Below are positions 12,701-22,324 of a stretch of DNA of 64,000 nucleotides, piece by piece (the stretch's first letter is position 1; every line of letters begins with the position of its first letter). A model generated the notes under the pieces. It had not been told where the DNA came from. It was given only the letters and a program-made list of their open reading frames with translations, and ran no database searches. The position numbers and the translations under genes were made by a program. This stretch comes from Liriodendron chinense (taxonomy: Eukaryota > Streptophyta > Magnoliopsida > Magnoliales > Magnoliaceae): contig PVNU02002795.1 in NCBI GenBank assembly GCA_003013855.2, positions 1 through 64,000 on the forward strand, given 5' to 3'.

Positions 12701-12730
12701 AGTACTACTTCCTTTTGGGATATATATAGA
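8942..12730. other. No gene; retroelement-like debris and simple repeats
   Basis: Segments at 9320-9490 repeat the phrase CACAACTGTACAAGAGA with variations, as in decayed LTRs. A 61-base poly(C) run lies at 9656-9716. Around 10480-10710 a CA/CG-rich tract and a GTATCAGAAGC segment resemble an LTR border with a primer site, but no partner repeat was found. Open stretches on the minus strand at 11019-11885 match no family I recognise and are probably decayed transposon coding sequence. Confidence 0.4.
9656..9716. repeat. Poly(C) homopolymer, 61 bp
   Basis: An uninterrupted run of 61 cytosines. Tracts this long are rare and are also prone to assembly or sequencing error, so the exact length is unreliable. 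Confidence 0.85.
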
Positions 12731-14162
12731 TAGGGCTGCACATCGATTCGATCAATTCGATTTTGGATGAAATTGAAATTGAATTGATCCTAAATTTTCG
12801 AAATTGAAATTGAAATTGAATTGATCTTAATTGTGAAATTTCGAATTGAAATTGAATTGACCCCATTTTTTTAGAATTGATTGATTTTTTTATTCGATTT
12901 TCACACATTACAAATTGAAAACCTATAGGTTTTATAGGTTTGGATTTTATAGTAACTCAAATGGTAATATTAGTAGAAATACTTCTGAAAACATATGCAT
13001 AGTAACTAGTCCATACATGGTGTTGGAGTAAAAGTTTAATCCAACTTACCGTTATGTTGCAAAGATGCTGCATACTTGGCTGAAAATTAGGATGACCTGC
13101 GATTTAGGTAGGCCACACCATAGGAAACAGTTGAGCCTTGAGATAGACACCGCCACTCTTAAATTCTTGGGGACTACAAAAGTTTTAGGATCAAGCTAAT
13201 ATTTCTGTGATCCCTTCATCCAGGTCTGCGTGACCTCATCAACATCCGATTGCGAACAAACATTCCGATGACCCTAAGAAGTTTTTAATAGTGGACATTC
13301 AATCACCACTCTTTACTGTAGGGTGGTCCACATGAGATTTTAATTTGCTTCAGTTTTGGGATTGTACACCAAGATGAGCTGTCAAAACATATGGACAGCA
13401 GATCCATCACAGTGGCCTGCACACTGAGGTATCCTTGGAAGCGGTTGTCTATTCATGTCAAAGGTTCCCTGGAGATCTTTTTGGAATCTTTTTTTTCTTT
13501 TCCCTGCACTGAAGTTTCAAAGTTGTATCGACTAAAAACTCAGATTGCCAGCGAGAACCATCCACCAAAATCTAGTTGAGGCCACCATGACATTTGTAGA
13601 AAACAACCATGTCCATCTGTTTTGCCATATCATGTTAGGACATGACCTAGAATGAGGTATATCCAAGACTCAAGTGGCCTACGCTACAAGAAATGGTGAG
13701 GATTAAACGTCCACCCTTTAAACATCGGTGGGGTAACAAAATCTTTGTATGGGGCTAATATTTTTATGTTTTTAGTTCATCCAAGGTAGAAACGACCTTA
13801 TCAACACTATGGATGGCATATAAATGTCACGGTGGACCCAGGAGTGTTTCAACGGTTGGCATTTCTAAACCCACTTTTTCCAGTCGTAAGACCCACTGGA
13901 GTTTTGGATCTGCCTTTTTCGCTCATGTACTAACATGATCTAAGAAGACAGATAGATGGGGTGGATTTCTCACAAACATCATGGTGGCCCACCGTGGTTA
14001 ACAGGACTCCCTTGGTCATTAGGAAGTAACAGTAATAAATGCATGAGGTATTCTCTCTCTTATTTGTAGTGGAAATTAAATGCCCTAAAATCCAACTTCG
14101 AATGAATGCCATCCATGCTGGTTGGACCTGAGGTATAGTCCAACCGATTGGACTTGAGAGTG

Positions 14163-14249
<87 letters not shown>

Positions 14250-14403
14250 CGATACAGATCGATTCGATTCGATTGATTGGAACCGAAATTGAAATTGAAT
14301 TGAAATTAATTTTTTTTTTTTTTTAAATTGAATTGAATTGATCTTGGGGAATGATTTGATTCGATCGATAAATTGATCATAAATTGAATTGTGTGCAGCC
14401 CTA
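12731..14403. mobile_element. hAT-like non-autonomous element with 8-bp duplication
   Basis: The ends read TAGGGCTGCACA and TGTGCAGCCCTA and are perfect inverts. They are flanked by the 8-bp direct repeat TATATAGA (12723-12730 and 14404-14411), the duplication size of hAT transposons. The subterminal zones are full of short GAATTGAAATTGA-type units on both sides. The middle (about 13060-13990) resembles the inverted-repeat family found at 25440-26340. A CT then TA microsatellite sits at 14164-14246. No transposase is present. Because the flank is TA-rich, part of the apparent duplication could be chance. Confidence 0.72.
14164..14246. repeat. (TC)n(TA)n compound microsatellite
   Basis: About 48 bp of TC followed by about 35 bp of TA, inside the right arm of the hAT-like element. 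Confidence 0.92.
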
Positions 14404-14589
14404 TATATAGATGTGAGAAAAATTTAGGTTTTATGATTTTATTTGTATTAGGTATTAAATGAAGAGAAGAAAATTAGGATTTAAGGTTTAGAGATGAAGA
14501 TAAAGAAAGACTCTTTTAGACAATCAGGGTTAAGCTTATAGTTGATTTGGATTAGGGATTGAATGACAAGGAAGAGAAGGAAAATGGTA

Positions 14590-14890
14590 ATCTAACAATG
14601 ATGTCATGGTGCCTACTGTAGATGATCCATCCATTGATGTCTAGGAAAGTGATAGTCTGACTATGACATTGTGGCGCCTACTATAGATAATCATCCTGTG
14701 ATCACTGGGAAAGTGATGAGTGTCTGCTATAGATTATCCACCACCTGATATGACTAGGAAAGTGATAATATAACAAAGATTCTGCAGTGTCTGTTGTAGG
14801 TGATCCACGCTGCAGAAACAATAATTGACCAATGATGTCATGGTGCTTGCTGTAGGTGATCCATTAAATGATGACTGGCAAAGCAATGCT
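14590..14890. repeat. Degenerate ~70-bp tandem repeat
   Basis: Four to five decayed units share GTGCCTACTGTAGATGATCC-like segments, each followed by a GGAAAGTGATA-like segment, at roughly 65-75-bp spacing. The array lies upstream of the kinase/U-box gene. Confidence 0.65.
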
Positions 14891-15078
14891 CAAACAGTGA
14901 TTTTACTCTTTTTTTATTCTCTATTCAAGCTGGGCATGTAGGATACTCTGCGCTCTACCTTGATGCAGCTGTCATAGTATTTCATCATGTACACTTGAGG
15001 TTTACCAAACCAGGAGTATTTAATTTTTCTTATTGTAACGGTAGCGACTTTATTGTAACATCTGCCAATGGCACTATG

Positions 15079-15095
15079 AAGTATAAATATATAAG
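15079..15095 (+). promoter_or_regulatory. Candidate TATA element upstream of the kinase/U-box exons
   Basis: AGTATAAATATATAAGG is a good TATA match, followed about 35 bp later by a CT-rich stretch (15126-15175) like a plant 5' leader. It could start a shortened transcript of the downstream gene, or be a relic of an LTR promoter. Sequence alone does not decide. Confidence 0.35.
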
Positions 15096-15338
15096 GAGAG
15101 AGCCAAAGAGAATAGTAGTATGAAGTCTCTCTCTCTCCTCTTATTTTTGCTTCTCTTTCATCATTTCTCTCTCTTTATACAAGGATCTGAGGTCTACAAC
15201 AAGTGCAATTCCTGAGCTCTTGATTCAATGAAATTAGCTGATGCATGAGCTTGCTATCTGTATACTTGCTATATTTTTTGGATGAAAACATCACATATTT
15301 TCATCATTCTTTTAGGTTAATCGTTTTCTATTTTGTAG

Positions 15339-18300
15339 GAAGCTGAAGGGCCCTGACATACCATCTACTGTTCTGAAATTGGCCCCTAACAATTGCAACA
15401 TTTATGTAGTTTCACGACACAAGCTAAAAATGAAATTGGCCAATCTCCCAGTTTCACGACACAAGATAACCAAGAAATTGACCAATCTTCTCCCTATTGT
15501 TAGCGGTATGTTGATAACCTTGCCTTTTCCAGAGTCTAACTTGACTGTTCTTTGTGATTTTGCATCCACAGTGATCAATTATTATTGTTTGATCCTTGCA
15601 GGGTCGAGTGCTACTTCCAACATGTGCAGCTCAAATCAGCCTCGTAATACATTTATGCAAAGAGAAGTTGATAACCAGATATGTGGCAGTATTAAGGAGT
15701 CGAAAGGCAATGCTTCCTTAGAAGCATCGAAACAAGAAGATGCTAGTGTCAGATTTTCTCAATCATTTAATAGTGTGGATTCTCCTACTTATGCCGATGG
15801 AATATCACGAGTACCCTCTCTATTATCTTCTAGTGGAAAAGAGTACCAGAAGGGAAACCATCATAACTTAGAAAATATGACCTTAGAAGAAATTGAAGCA
15901 TTTAAGGAACATGATGCCATGGCTACTTTCCAGGACACTGCTTTGGTTCTACAATGCACAAATCAGGTTTGATTATTGCAACTTCTATTCATCCATAGCC
16001 TGATGATTCTTTTTGTAATATAAAATAAAATAATAAAAAACTAGTCTCATATACAGTCTTTATCTCTGTGGGATGGCATATTTTGCAGGCTGATGCTGAG
16101 ACTGAAATGAAAAGATTGAGGCTCGAACTACAAAATACTCTTGCTATGTACAATGGCGCTTGTGAAGACCTTGTCTATGCCAGGAATAAGGTAACTGTTA
16201 GTTCAATCAAGATAATCTCAATCACTATGCAAATGAGAAATGCTAGAGTGATATGAGCAAGCATGGATTGGACATACAATTTGAGACAACATGCCGTTTT
16301 GGTCCATTTGTGAGAGATTCAGGATATTTATCAGGTGGGGCCCATTGTTAATGTCCCCTGACCCAAAAACCAGGCTGTCTCCACTAATCAGGCATGCTGA
16401 ACATTAACATTGAATATAGATCGTGGTACTTCTCTCTTACAATCCTTTTTTCCCCCTCAAACAAGTGTGGACCACTTGATGATTGCACCAGCCTGATTCT
16501 GGGCCAGGGCATGATCATAGATGGCCCCACCTGGTGAATTTCCTGGATCTTTCACGCACACTGGGTTGGTAAGTTTGCCACAAATCACCTCTTCAGTATA
16601 TCCTCACGGAAATTTCATTACTATTTTTCTTATGCAAACATATGCAGGGGGGGGGGGGGGGGGGTGAAGGAGATACATACCCAGATGCTAGAAATGTACC
16701 GTGTGCATGCATCTATGTGCATATCTAAGAATGTATGTATGTATTTACGTCCGCATATTTATTTATCTTGTTGGTTTACTTTAGATGCTGCTTTGCAGGT
16801 CCAGTTACTTTTCGCTGAATGCTCTAACGATGCGAGGAAAGTCAAAGATGCCCTTGAAAGGGAAGAAATATCCAATAAAATCGTAGCAGAAGAGAAAGGC
16901 AAGCATTTGGAAGTCATTAAGGATATCGAGGGTAGCAAGACAATTGCTTGCTAAAGAGGCCCATGAAAGACAGAGAGCAGAAATTTCTGCCCTTAAAGAG
17001 TCATCTGAGAGGAAGAGAATAGTGGATACTCTATTATCAGCTGATAGAAGGTACAGAAGGTACACCAGGGCTGAGATAGAGGCTGCAACTGATTGCTTCT
17101 CTGAGGCCAGAAAGATAGGTGAGGGAGGGTATGGGAAAGTATACAAATGCAACATTGATCACACCCCAGTAGCCATCAAAGTTCTTCAGCAAGACGCGTA
17201 TGACAAGAAAGAGGAATTTCTGAAAGAGGTATTCTGAAAAATTAGCTTTTCGGAGTATTGACCCCAGCCTTTTGGCAAATTTCCAAATAATCCTGTACCT
17301 AGCAGTGGGCCGAGCCTGGGCCTAGCAAAATCAAAATTTTGAATAGGCCCGGCCCTCATGCCCAGCCCGACTAGTTCAAAATCCAGGCCCAGCCTTGACC
17401 CATTGCCAGGTTTAGCCATTAGCCAAATAAACCTGTCGTCACTAAACTTCAATGGAAATCAGTAACCATGTTAACCTTTATGGGAAGTGAAAAATGACAT
17501 TTTTTTGTCTTTGAACAACATGAAAAAACCTTGTGCAAGAAGGGCAAAAAGGTCTTTATACAAGGGTAAACATGTCTTGTACATGGTTACTGATTTCTGT
17601 CACACTTCCGTGACAAAGGGGTTTATTTGGCTGACGGCAGAAATGGTGGGGGTTTATTCAGGAATACTAAAAAGGGAGGGGGTTATTTGGTAATTCACCG
17701 AAAGACGGGGGGCAATATGTCAAAAACCCTAAAAAGTTTCCATTCTGTCTCTCGTCTTAATGTGATGTCAGTTAGCTGCAGTTCAAATGTCAAACTTGTT
17801 TATGAGCTTATTGTGTCAATCTTTGATCTCGCTGAGTTGACTTGGTTTTGGTTCAAGTGATTTGTTTAAATCTGAAAACTCAAGCGAGTCAATGAACTGC
17901 CAGGCTAACTCAATACAGAGCTCATTACATGATAAATCGCTCTCTAAAAATTGGTCCAGTCACTGAAATACCAAACTCCCGGCTCTCATTTCCATGACAA
18001 GGATAACTCAATTTTGATTTGGGTAAGTTATGTTCAGACTCTTGATCTTAACTGAACAAACAGTATCTGATTTTTGTCTACAGTCTAGACCCTTAATGTC
18101 CATTTCTCGAGGAGGAGAATAAGATGTGTAGGTATGTCTTGTCTCGTTTTGGGGGTGATCGCACCCTGATAACTCAGCACGACCTTTTCATCTTGCAGGT
18201 TTCCTTCCACAAAACATTCTGTTCCCTTCTGTCTGGTTTTGCAGAAGGAAACCCTGCACGACAACTCATGCTGAGCTGTTGATGTGTGACCCACCTCAGA

Positions 18301-20618
18301 ACTGAATGAAAAGATATGCAGAGTTCCAGACACCTTTGCTTCTCCTTTAGCAAAGGAATCCTCAACCAGTGTTAAAATATCGTTATCGTTACATGCTTCT
18401 CCTTTAGCAAATGTTTCGCTTCTCCTGCGCAATGTATTGCTTTGTCAGGGAAACATTGGGGAAATTCAGGAGATGTTAAAAGACACATGGTTATACCCAG
18501 GACTCAAAAATGTTGAAAAAAAACAAGTAGATATAATCAGTTTCCATTGTATGAGGACTGAAACTATGCGCTGTTGGGTTCCTTCCCTGGCAACAGCGCA
18601 CTTTGTGCAGCGGTTCGCCACCCGGGTGTTTGGTTTTTTTGCTCCTTTTTTTCTTCTGTCAGCCTCACACACGCACACACGCAAGTTTCAAAATAAGGGT
18701 CATGCATTGACAATACAGTGCATTTATTTCAAAGGGCTTTCACAGATACAGATAATATTGGTTGATGTTTTTGATAATATCCGCAATACAAGGAACGCTG
18801 TCCTCAACATTGATGGAGTGTGAACACTTTGCAGGTTGAAATTCTCAGCCAACTCAAGCATCCCCACGTGGTCTTACTTCTTGGAGCCTGTCCTGAAAGT
18901 GGATCCCTCATCTATGAATACATGGGAAATGGAAGCCTTGAGGACCGAATTTTCCGCTGTGACGACACACCACCTCTTCCGTGGTTTATCCGGTTCAGAA
19001 TCATTTTTGAAGTGGCTTGTGGGCTCGCTTTCTTACATGGTTCCGTGCCAGAACCAATTGTCCATCGGGATCTAAAACCGGGGAATATCTTATTAGACTA
19101 TAATTACAGAAGCAAGATCGGAGACGTCGGAATGGCTAAGCTCATGTCAGATGTTGTTCCTGACAACATGACAGAATACAGAGAAACTGTCATTGCAGGA
19201 ACCTTCTACTACATGGACCCTGAATATCAGCGAACTGGTACGGTCCGGCCAAAATCAGATTTATATGCTTTTGGAGTCATTGTCCTCCAGTTGTTGACTG
19301 GGAAGCATCCGCGGGGCCTGATAACGAGCATTGAAAATGCTATTAAAAGTGGTTACTTTGCAGATGTACTCGACAAATCAATAACAGATTGGCCACTTGC
19401 CGATTCAGAGAAGTTAGCTAGAATTGCACTGAAATGCTGCAGGCTGAGATGCAGGGATAGGCCGGATCTGGAATCTGAAATTATGCCACAACTCAAAGAA
19501 CTCGTGAATATGACAGATGGTCGTTTTAGACTATGGCAGTGCAATATCAATGCCCCAGGCCACTATTTTTGTCCCATTCTTCAGGTACAAAATATCAATT
19601 CCATGAGGGAATCTATGAAGGTGCGTTTGGTTGCACCAAATATCAAGAAAATTTCATGATGTTTGGTTCTTGATATTTGGTGCGACCAAACACACCTTTA
19701 TTTTTCCCTCTGAGGTATTATACCATGCTCATTCTAAGAATGTCTAGTGTGCCCACTTGCTCTAAAAGCTCGAACTGATTGAGCGTGGTGAATCAATCCC
19801 TTCATCTCATAGCCTAAGTCAGGCCCTCGGCCGAACCCCCCTCATGTGCCCCACCTCACTTGGGTCCCACCTCACGCGGTTTGCCCACCTCACATGGGGT
19901 CACCCTACTCTGAGTGTGCCCCTGCTTCACACAGGCTGCCCCACTCGAGCCTGATGTGAAAATGCCCCTGCATTAATCACCTCCAGTGAGGAGTCTCAAA
20001 CACGAGACCTCCCGCTCTAATACCACTTTGACGCAAGACGACTAACCACTTGCTCTAAGAGCTCGAGCTAATAGAGCATGGCGAATCAATACCTTTATCT
20101 CATAGCCCAAGTCAAACCCTCGGCCGAACCCCCCTCGTGGGCCCCACCTCACATGGTCCACTCGCCTCACATGGGTCGCCCCACCTTGACTGTGCCCCCG
20201 CCTCACGCAGACCGCCCCACTCAAGCCCAGTGTGAAAATGCCCCTGTATTAGCCCATCACCGAACCATGGGTCACACTTGTACAAAACGGAATACCAACC
20301 ATAGTGTAGATATGTTCTTCGCTCGAGCATTGTATAATAGCTTGCATTTTTTAACGTGGTATGATCTTTTGTATCACGTGTCTCTCTCATGTTTGTGTGC
20401 ATTTTTCAAACTTGTGTATGCAGGAAGTGATGGTGGATCCCTACATTGCAGCCGATGGATTCACGTATGAATACAGAGCGATTAAAGCATGGCTCGAGCG
20501 GCACAATATCTCTCCCATAACCAAGCTTAGGCTCCTGCATAACCGCCTAACCCCAAACCATTCGCTGCGTTCTGCCATCCTAGAGTGGAAGTCACAGGCA
20601 ACATTCTCAAGTTCTTGA
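15339..20618 (+). CDS. U-box domain-containing protein kinase (RLCK-IX / PUB type), 5'-incomplete and frameshifted
   Basis: Cytoplasmic receptor-like kinase fused to a U-box E3 ubiquitin ligase, the plant class that normally runs UspA domain, coiled coil, kinase, U-box. Exons by GT-AG junctions: 15339-15505, 15602-15966, 16089-16190, 16799-17228, 18835-19584, 20424-20618 (stop TGA). About 668 codons remain, against 750-850 for the family. Exon 1 encodes only the last strand of the UspA domain (KLKGPDIPSTVLKLAPNNC, then YVVS). Exons 3-4 hold the charged coiled coil. The kinase has the glycine loop GEGGYGKVY, the ATP lysine in VAIKVL, HRDLKPGN and a DVG metal motif, which is this family's usual form of DFG, then MDPEY. 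The U-box is in exon 6 (EVMVDPYIAADGFTYEYRAI). A one-base insertion near 16930-16932 breaks the frame between the coiled coil and the kinase. No exon for the rest of UspA is visible upstream. Family identity is firm; whether it still works is open. Confidence 0.88.
16310..16561. mobile_element. Fold-back MITE in intron 3 of the kinase gene
   Basis: Arms of about 40 bp are imperfect inverts: GTGAGAGATTCAGG...CAGGTGGGGCC on the left and GGCCCCACCTGG...CTTTCACGCAC on the right, about 170 bp apart. No coding capacity. Target duplication not resolved. Confidence 0.65.
16647..16664. repeat. Poly(G) run, 18 bp, intron 3
   Basis: Eighteen consecutive G lie about 135 bp before the exon-4 acceptor. 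Length may be unreliable. Confidence 0.85.
16930..16932 (+). other. Frameshift (one extra base) in exon 4
   Basis: Exon 4 reads EEKGKHLEVIKDIEG in the frame set by the upstream exons, then reaches TAA at 16952. The frame +1 from there reads VARQLLAKEAHERQRAE and continues into the kinase domain. Dropping one G of the GGG at 16930-16932 restores the family's E-A-x-x-LLAKEA pattern. This is either a real disabling mutation or a base-calling error. Confidence 0.8.
17229..18834 (+). other. Intron 4 of the kinase gene
   Basis: A 1.6-kb intron with donor GAG|GTATTC and acceptor TTTGCAG|GTTGAA, phase 0. It splits the kinase N-lobe between EEFLKE and VEILSQLKHP. Contents are GC-richer patches with GGCCC words (17300-17410) and no recognisable gene. 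Open stretches on both strands look like noise. Confidence 0.7.
19620..19696. mobile_element. Tiny fold-back hairpin at the start of intron 5
   Basis: Two 30-bp arms (19620-19649 and 19667-19696) are complementary with two mismatches around a 17-bp loop. The outer sequence is GGTGCGTTTGGT and the inner ACCAAATATCAAGAA. The hairpin begins 35 bp after the donor at 19585. The GTTTGGT-type ends suggest a miniature Tourist-like element. A small-RNA hairpin is an alternative. Confidence 0.8.
19735..20255 (-). mobile_element. TRIM-like element in intron 5 of the kinase gene
   Basis: Direct repeats of about 210-225 bp (19749-19975 and 20046-20255) share ACTTGCTCTAA, GGTGAATCAATC-like, CCCTCGGCCGAACCCCCCTC and GTGAAAATGCCCCTG blocks. 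Next to the right-hand repeat, the minus strand carries TGGTATTAGAGC, the initiator-Met tRNA primer site. There is no coding capacity. It is a different family from the TRIM at 660, with larger and CCCAC-rich repeats, and sits antisense to the gene. Confidence 0.75.
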
Positions 20619-21849
20619 AAGGAAAAGACGGTCGAGCAAGCATTATTGGAGTGTCATCCAATCCTCAGCTTTCGTGGGGCAAGCATGTACAAATGGCAGG
20701 TGTTGAAATTGCTGAGCCTCTTGGGCTGGGCCTATTCAAAATTCATCATCTGCTTCGTCCTGACAGGGCCCGTAGCTGACCCTACTAAGAAGGGTAGACT
20801 ACAGTATTTTCTGTTGATTTTTGCTTAAATTATCAGTGACTCCATTCTCGTGTATGTGACAAATGTTTTCAAGATTGAAACTGATCGTCAGGTAGATCCT
20901 ACTCAGGTAGGACATCTCCAAAAAATCATGCCAATCAAAACAGTCTCAACCATTCTATATTTTGGGCTTTTAGAAAATGAAGCAAATGGTTTTAGCGGAG
21001 AAAATAAAAAAAAAAGCAGAAAAGATAAACCAAAATTTCACTGCCTGACAATATAGAGGTCCTCCCAAATAATTGGGTAAGATTGTGCAGATGGCATGTT
21101 GTTTTGGTTATTGCCCATCCAAGGTAGGGCCTAACTGATGATCGGTTCGGATCATGTTTGCCACATGGACAAAACTAAAGTCACAGATAATATAAGCAGT
21201 GAAAAGTGACAAACAATCTAGGATTTGTAGCCTAGAAGCAAGGGTTGTAGATGAAATCATATACTGGTCGGAAGTTGTATAAATAGAATGTAAAGAAGCT
21301 GAAGATGTACAAGATTTGGTGGGGAAACCAAAATCCACTCGAAGAGTTCTGAAGTTAGGTTGAGCTGCAGTTTGCCTAGAATTGGAACCTTTCATCACAC
21401 AATGCACTGAATCTAAATTAGCGTTTTGCTGAAACAGCCAACCGCAGTTTACATTGAGAAGTGTGTATTTGATAAGATTTTGGTAGGTGTTCATAGATTG
21501 ACACTGGACTGTCAAAGTGTTGCATGTTGGGAGATGTTTATCAGTGCCAGATAAAATCTGTATTATGTAGAATTTGATGCTGTGTAGATTTGCAGTGAAT
21601 AATGGTGACAATGTAGTCTTGAAGCATTGGATGATTTTTGGTAAATATATACTTTTGTCAATGCTAGAGCACGTGATGGTTTTAATGGTTCATGGCATGG
21701 CTAAAAGAGTTAGTGACTCAGTCCGACTTGTTTAGTCTTGAATCGAGTCGGGACTTGTTTGAGATGGGTGTGAACCAGATAGGTGACTTGTGGTGTCAAA
21801 CTGGATCCAGTTAAGGGTTGCTGGTGCTGCCAACAAGTGCTCCTTGTTA
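20619..21849. other. 3' flank of the kinase gene; no further gene seen
   Basis: Sequence after the stop codon probably includes the 3' untranslated region; A-rich AATAAA-like words lie near 21002. A 167-residue open stretch on the minus strand (21108-21611) has no recognisable motif and I do not call it a gene. Confidence 0.5.
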
Positions 21850-22324
21850 GGGCTTGTTTGGTTGGTTGGATATTCATGTTTCTTGGGGATGTTAAGAGTT
21901 CAACCTAGCAATTTTTGGAGAATGACTGGATTTTTTTTGGTTGATAAATCGGGTTTCTTGGGGAAACTTTGTGTTTAGTAACTGGTTATTTTATTTCTCG
22001 GCTTACTAATTACCTTATTTTTAAAGAAAAATATCTTCGGTTCACAACCTTTTTTTTTATATTTTTGGTGGTAGATTTTACATTCACAGGAATCCCATTC
22101 CTCCGGCTTTCGTGAAAAAAACTTACCACAGCTTACCAGCGCAAAACTGAGGTATCGAAAACCAAGAGAAATCAAGCATTTAAAAAAAAAAATTAGGTTT
22201 TCCAAGTTTTTCTAAGAAACCCAATGAATCAAGCAAACAAAATTTAATCATTCCCCAGTTCCAAGGAAAGATTTTAAAAAATAAATAAAAACTTGGAATG
22301 AATTCCCTAACAACCAAACAGGCC
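21850..22324. mobile_element. PIF/Harbinger (Tourist)-like MITE with TTA duplication
   Basis: Ends GGGCTTGTTTGGTTGG and, inverted, CCAAACAGGCC match the Tourist consensus. The element is flanked by TTA on both sides (21847-21849 and 22325-22327), the 3-bp duplication typical of this superfamily. It is 475 bp and has no transposase. Confidence 0.75.

Noticed and set aside
18085..18432. Minus-strand frame in kinase intron 4
   Set aside because: No family match; it lies wholly within an intron with good junctions on the plus strand.
21108..21611. 167-residue open frame on the minus strand
   Set aside because: It has no recognisable motif, no promoter or splice context, and lies in the likely 3' region of the kinase gene.
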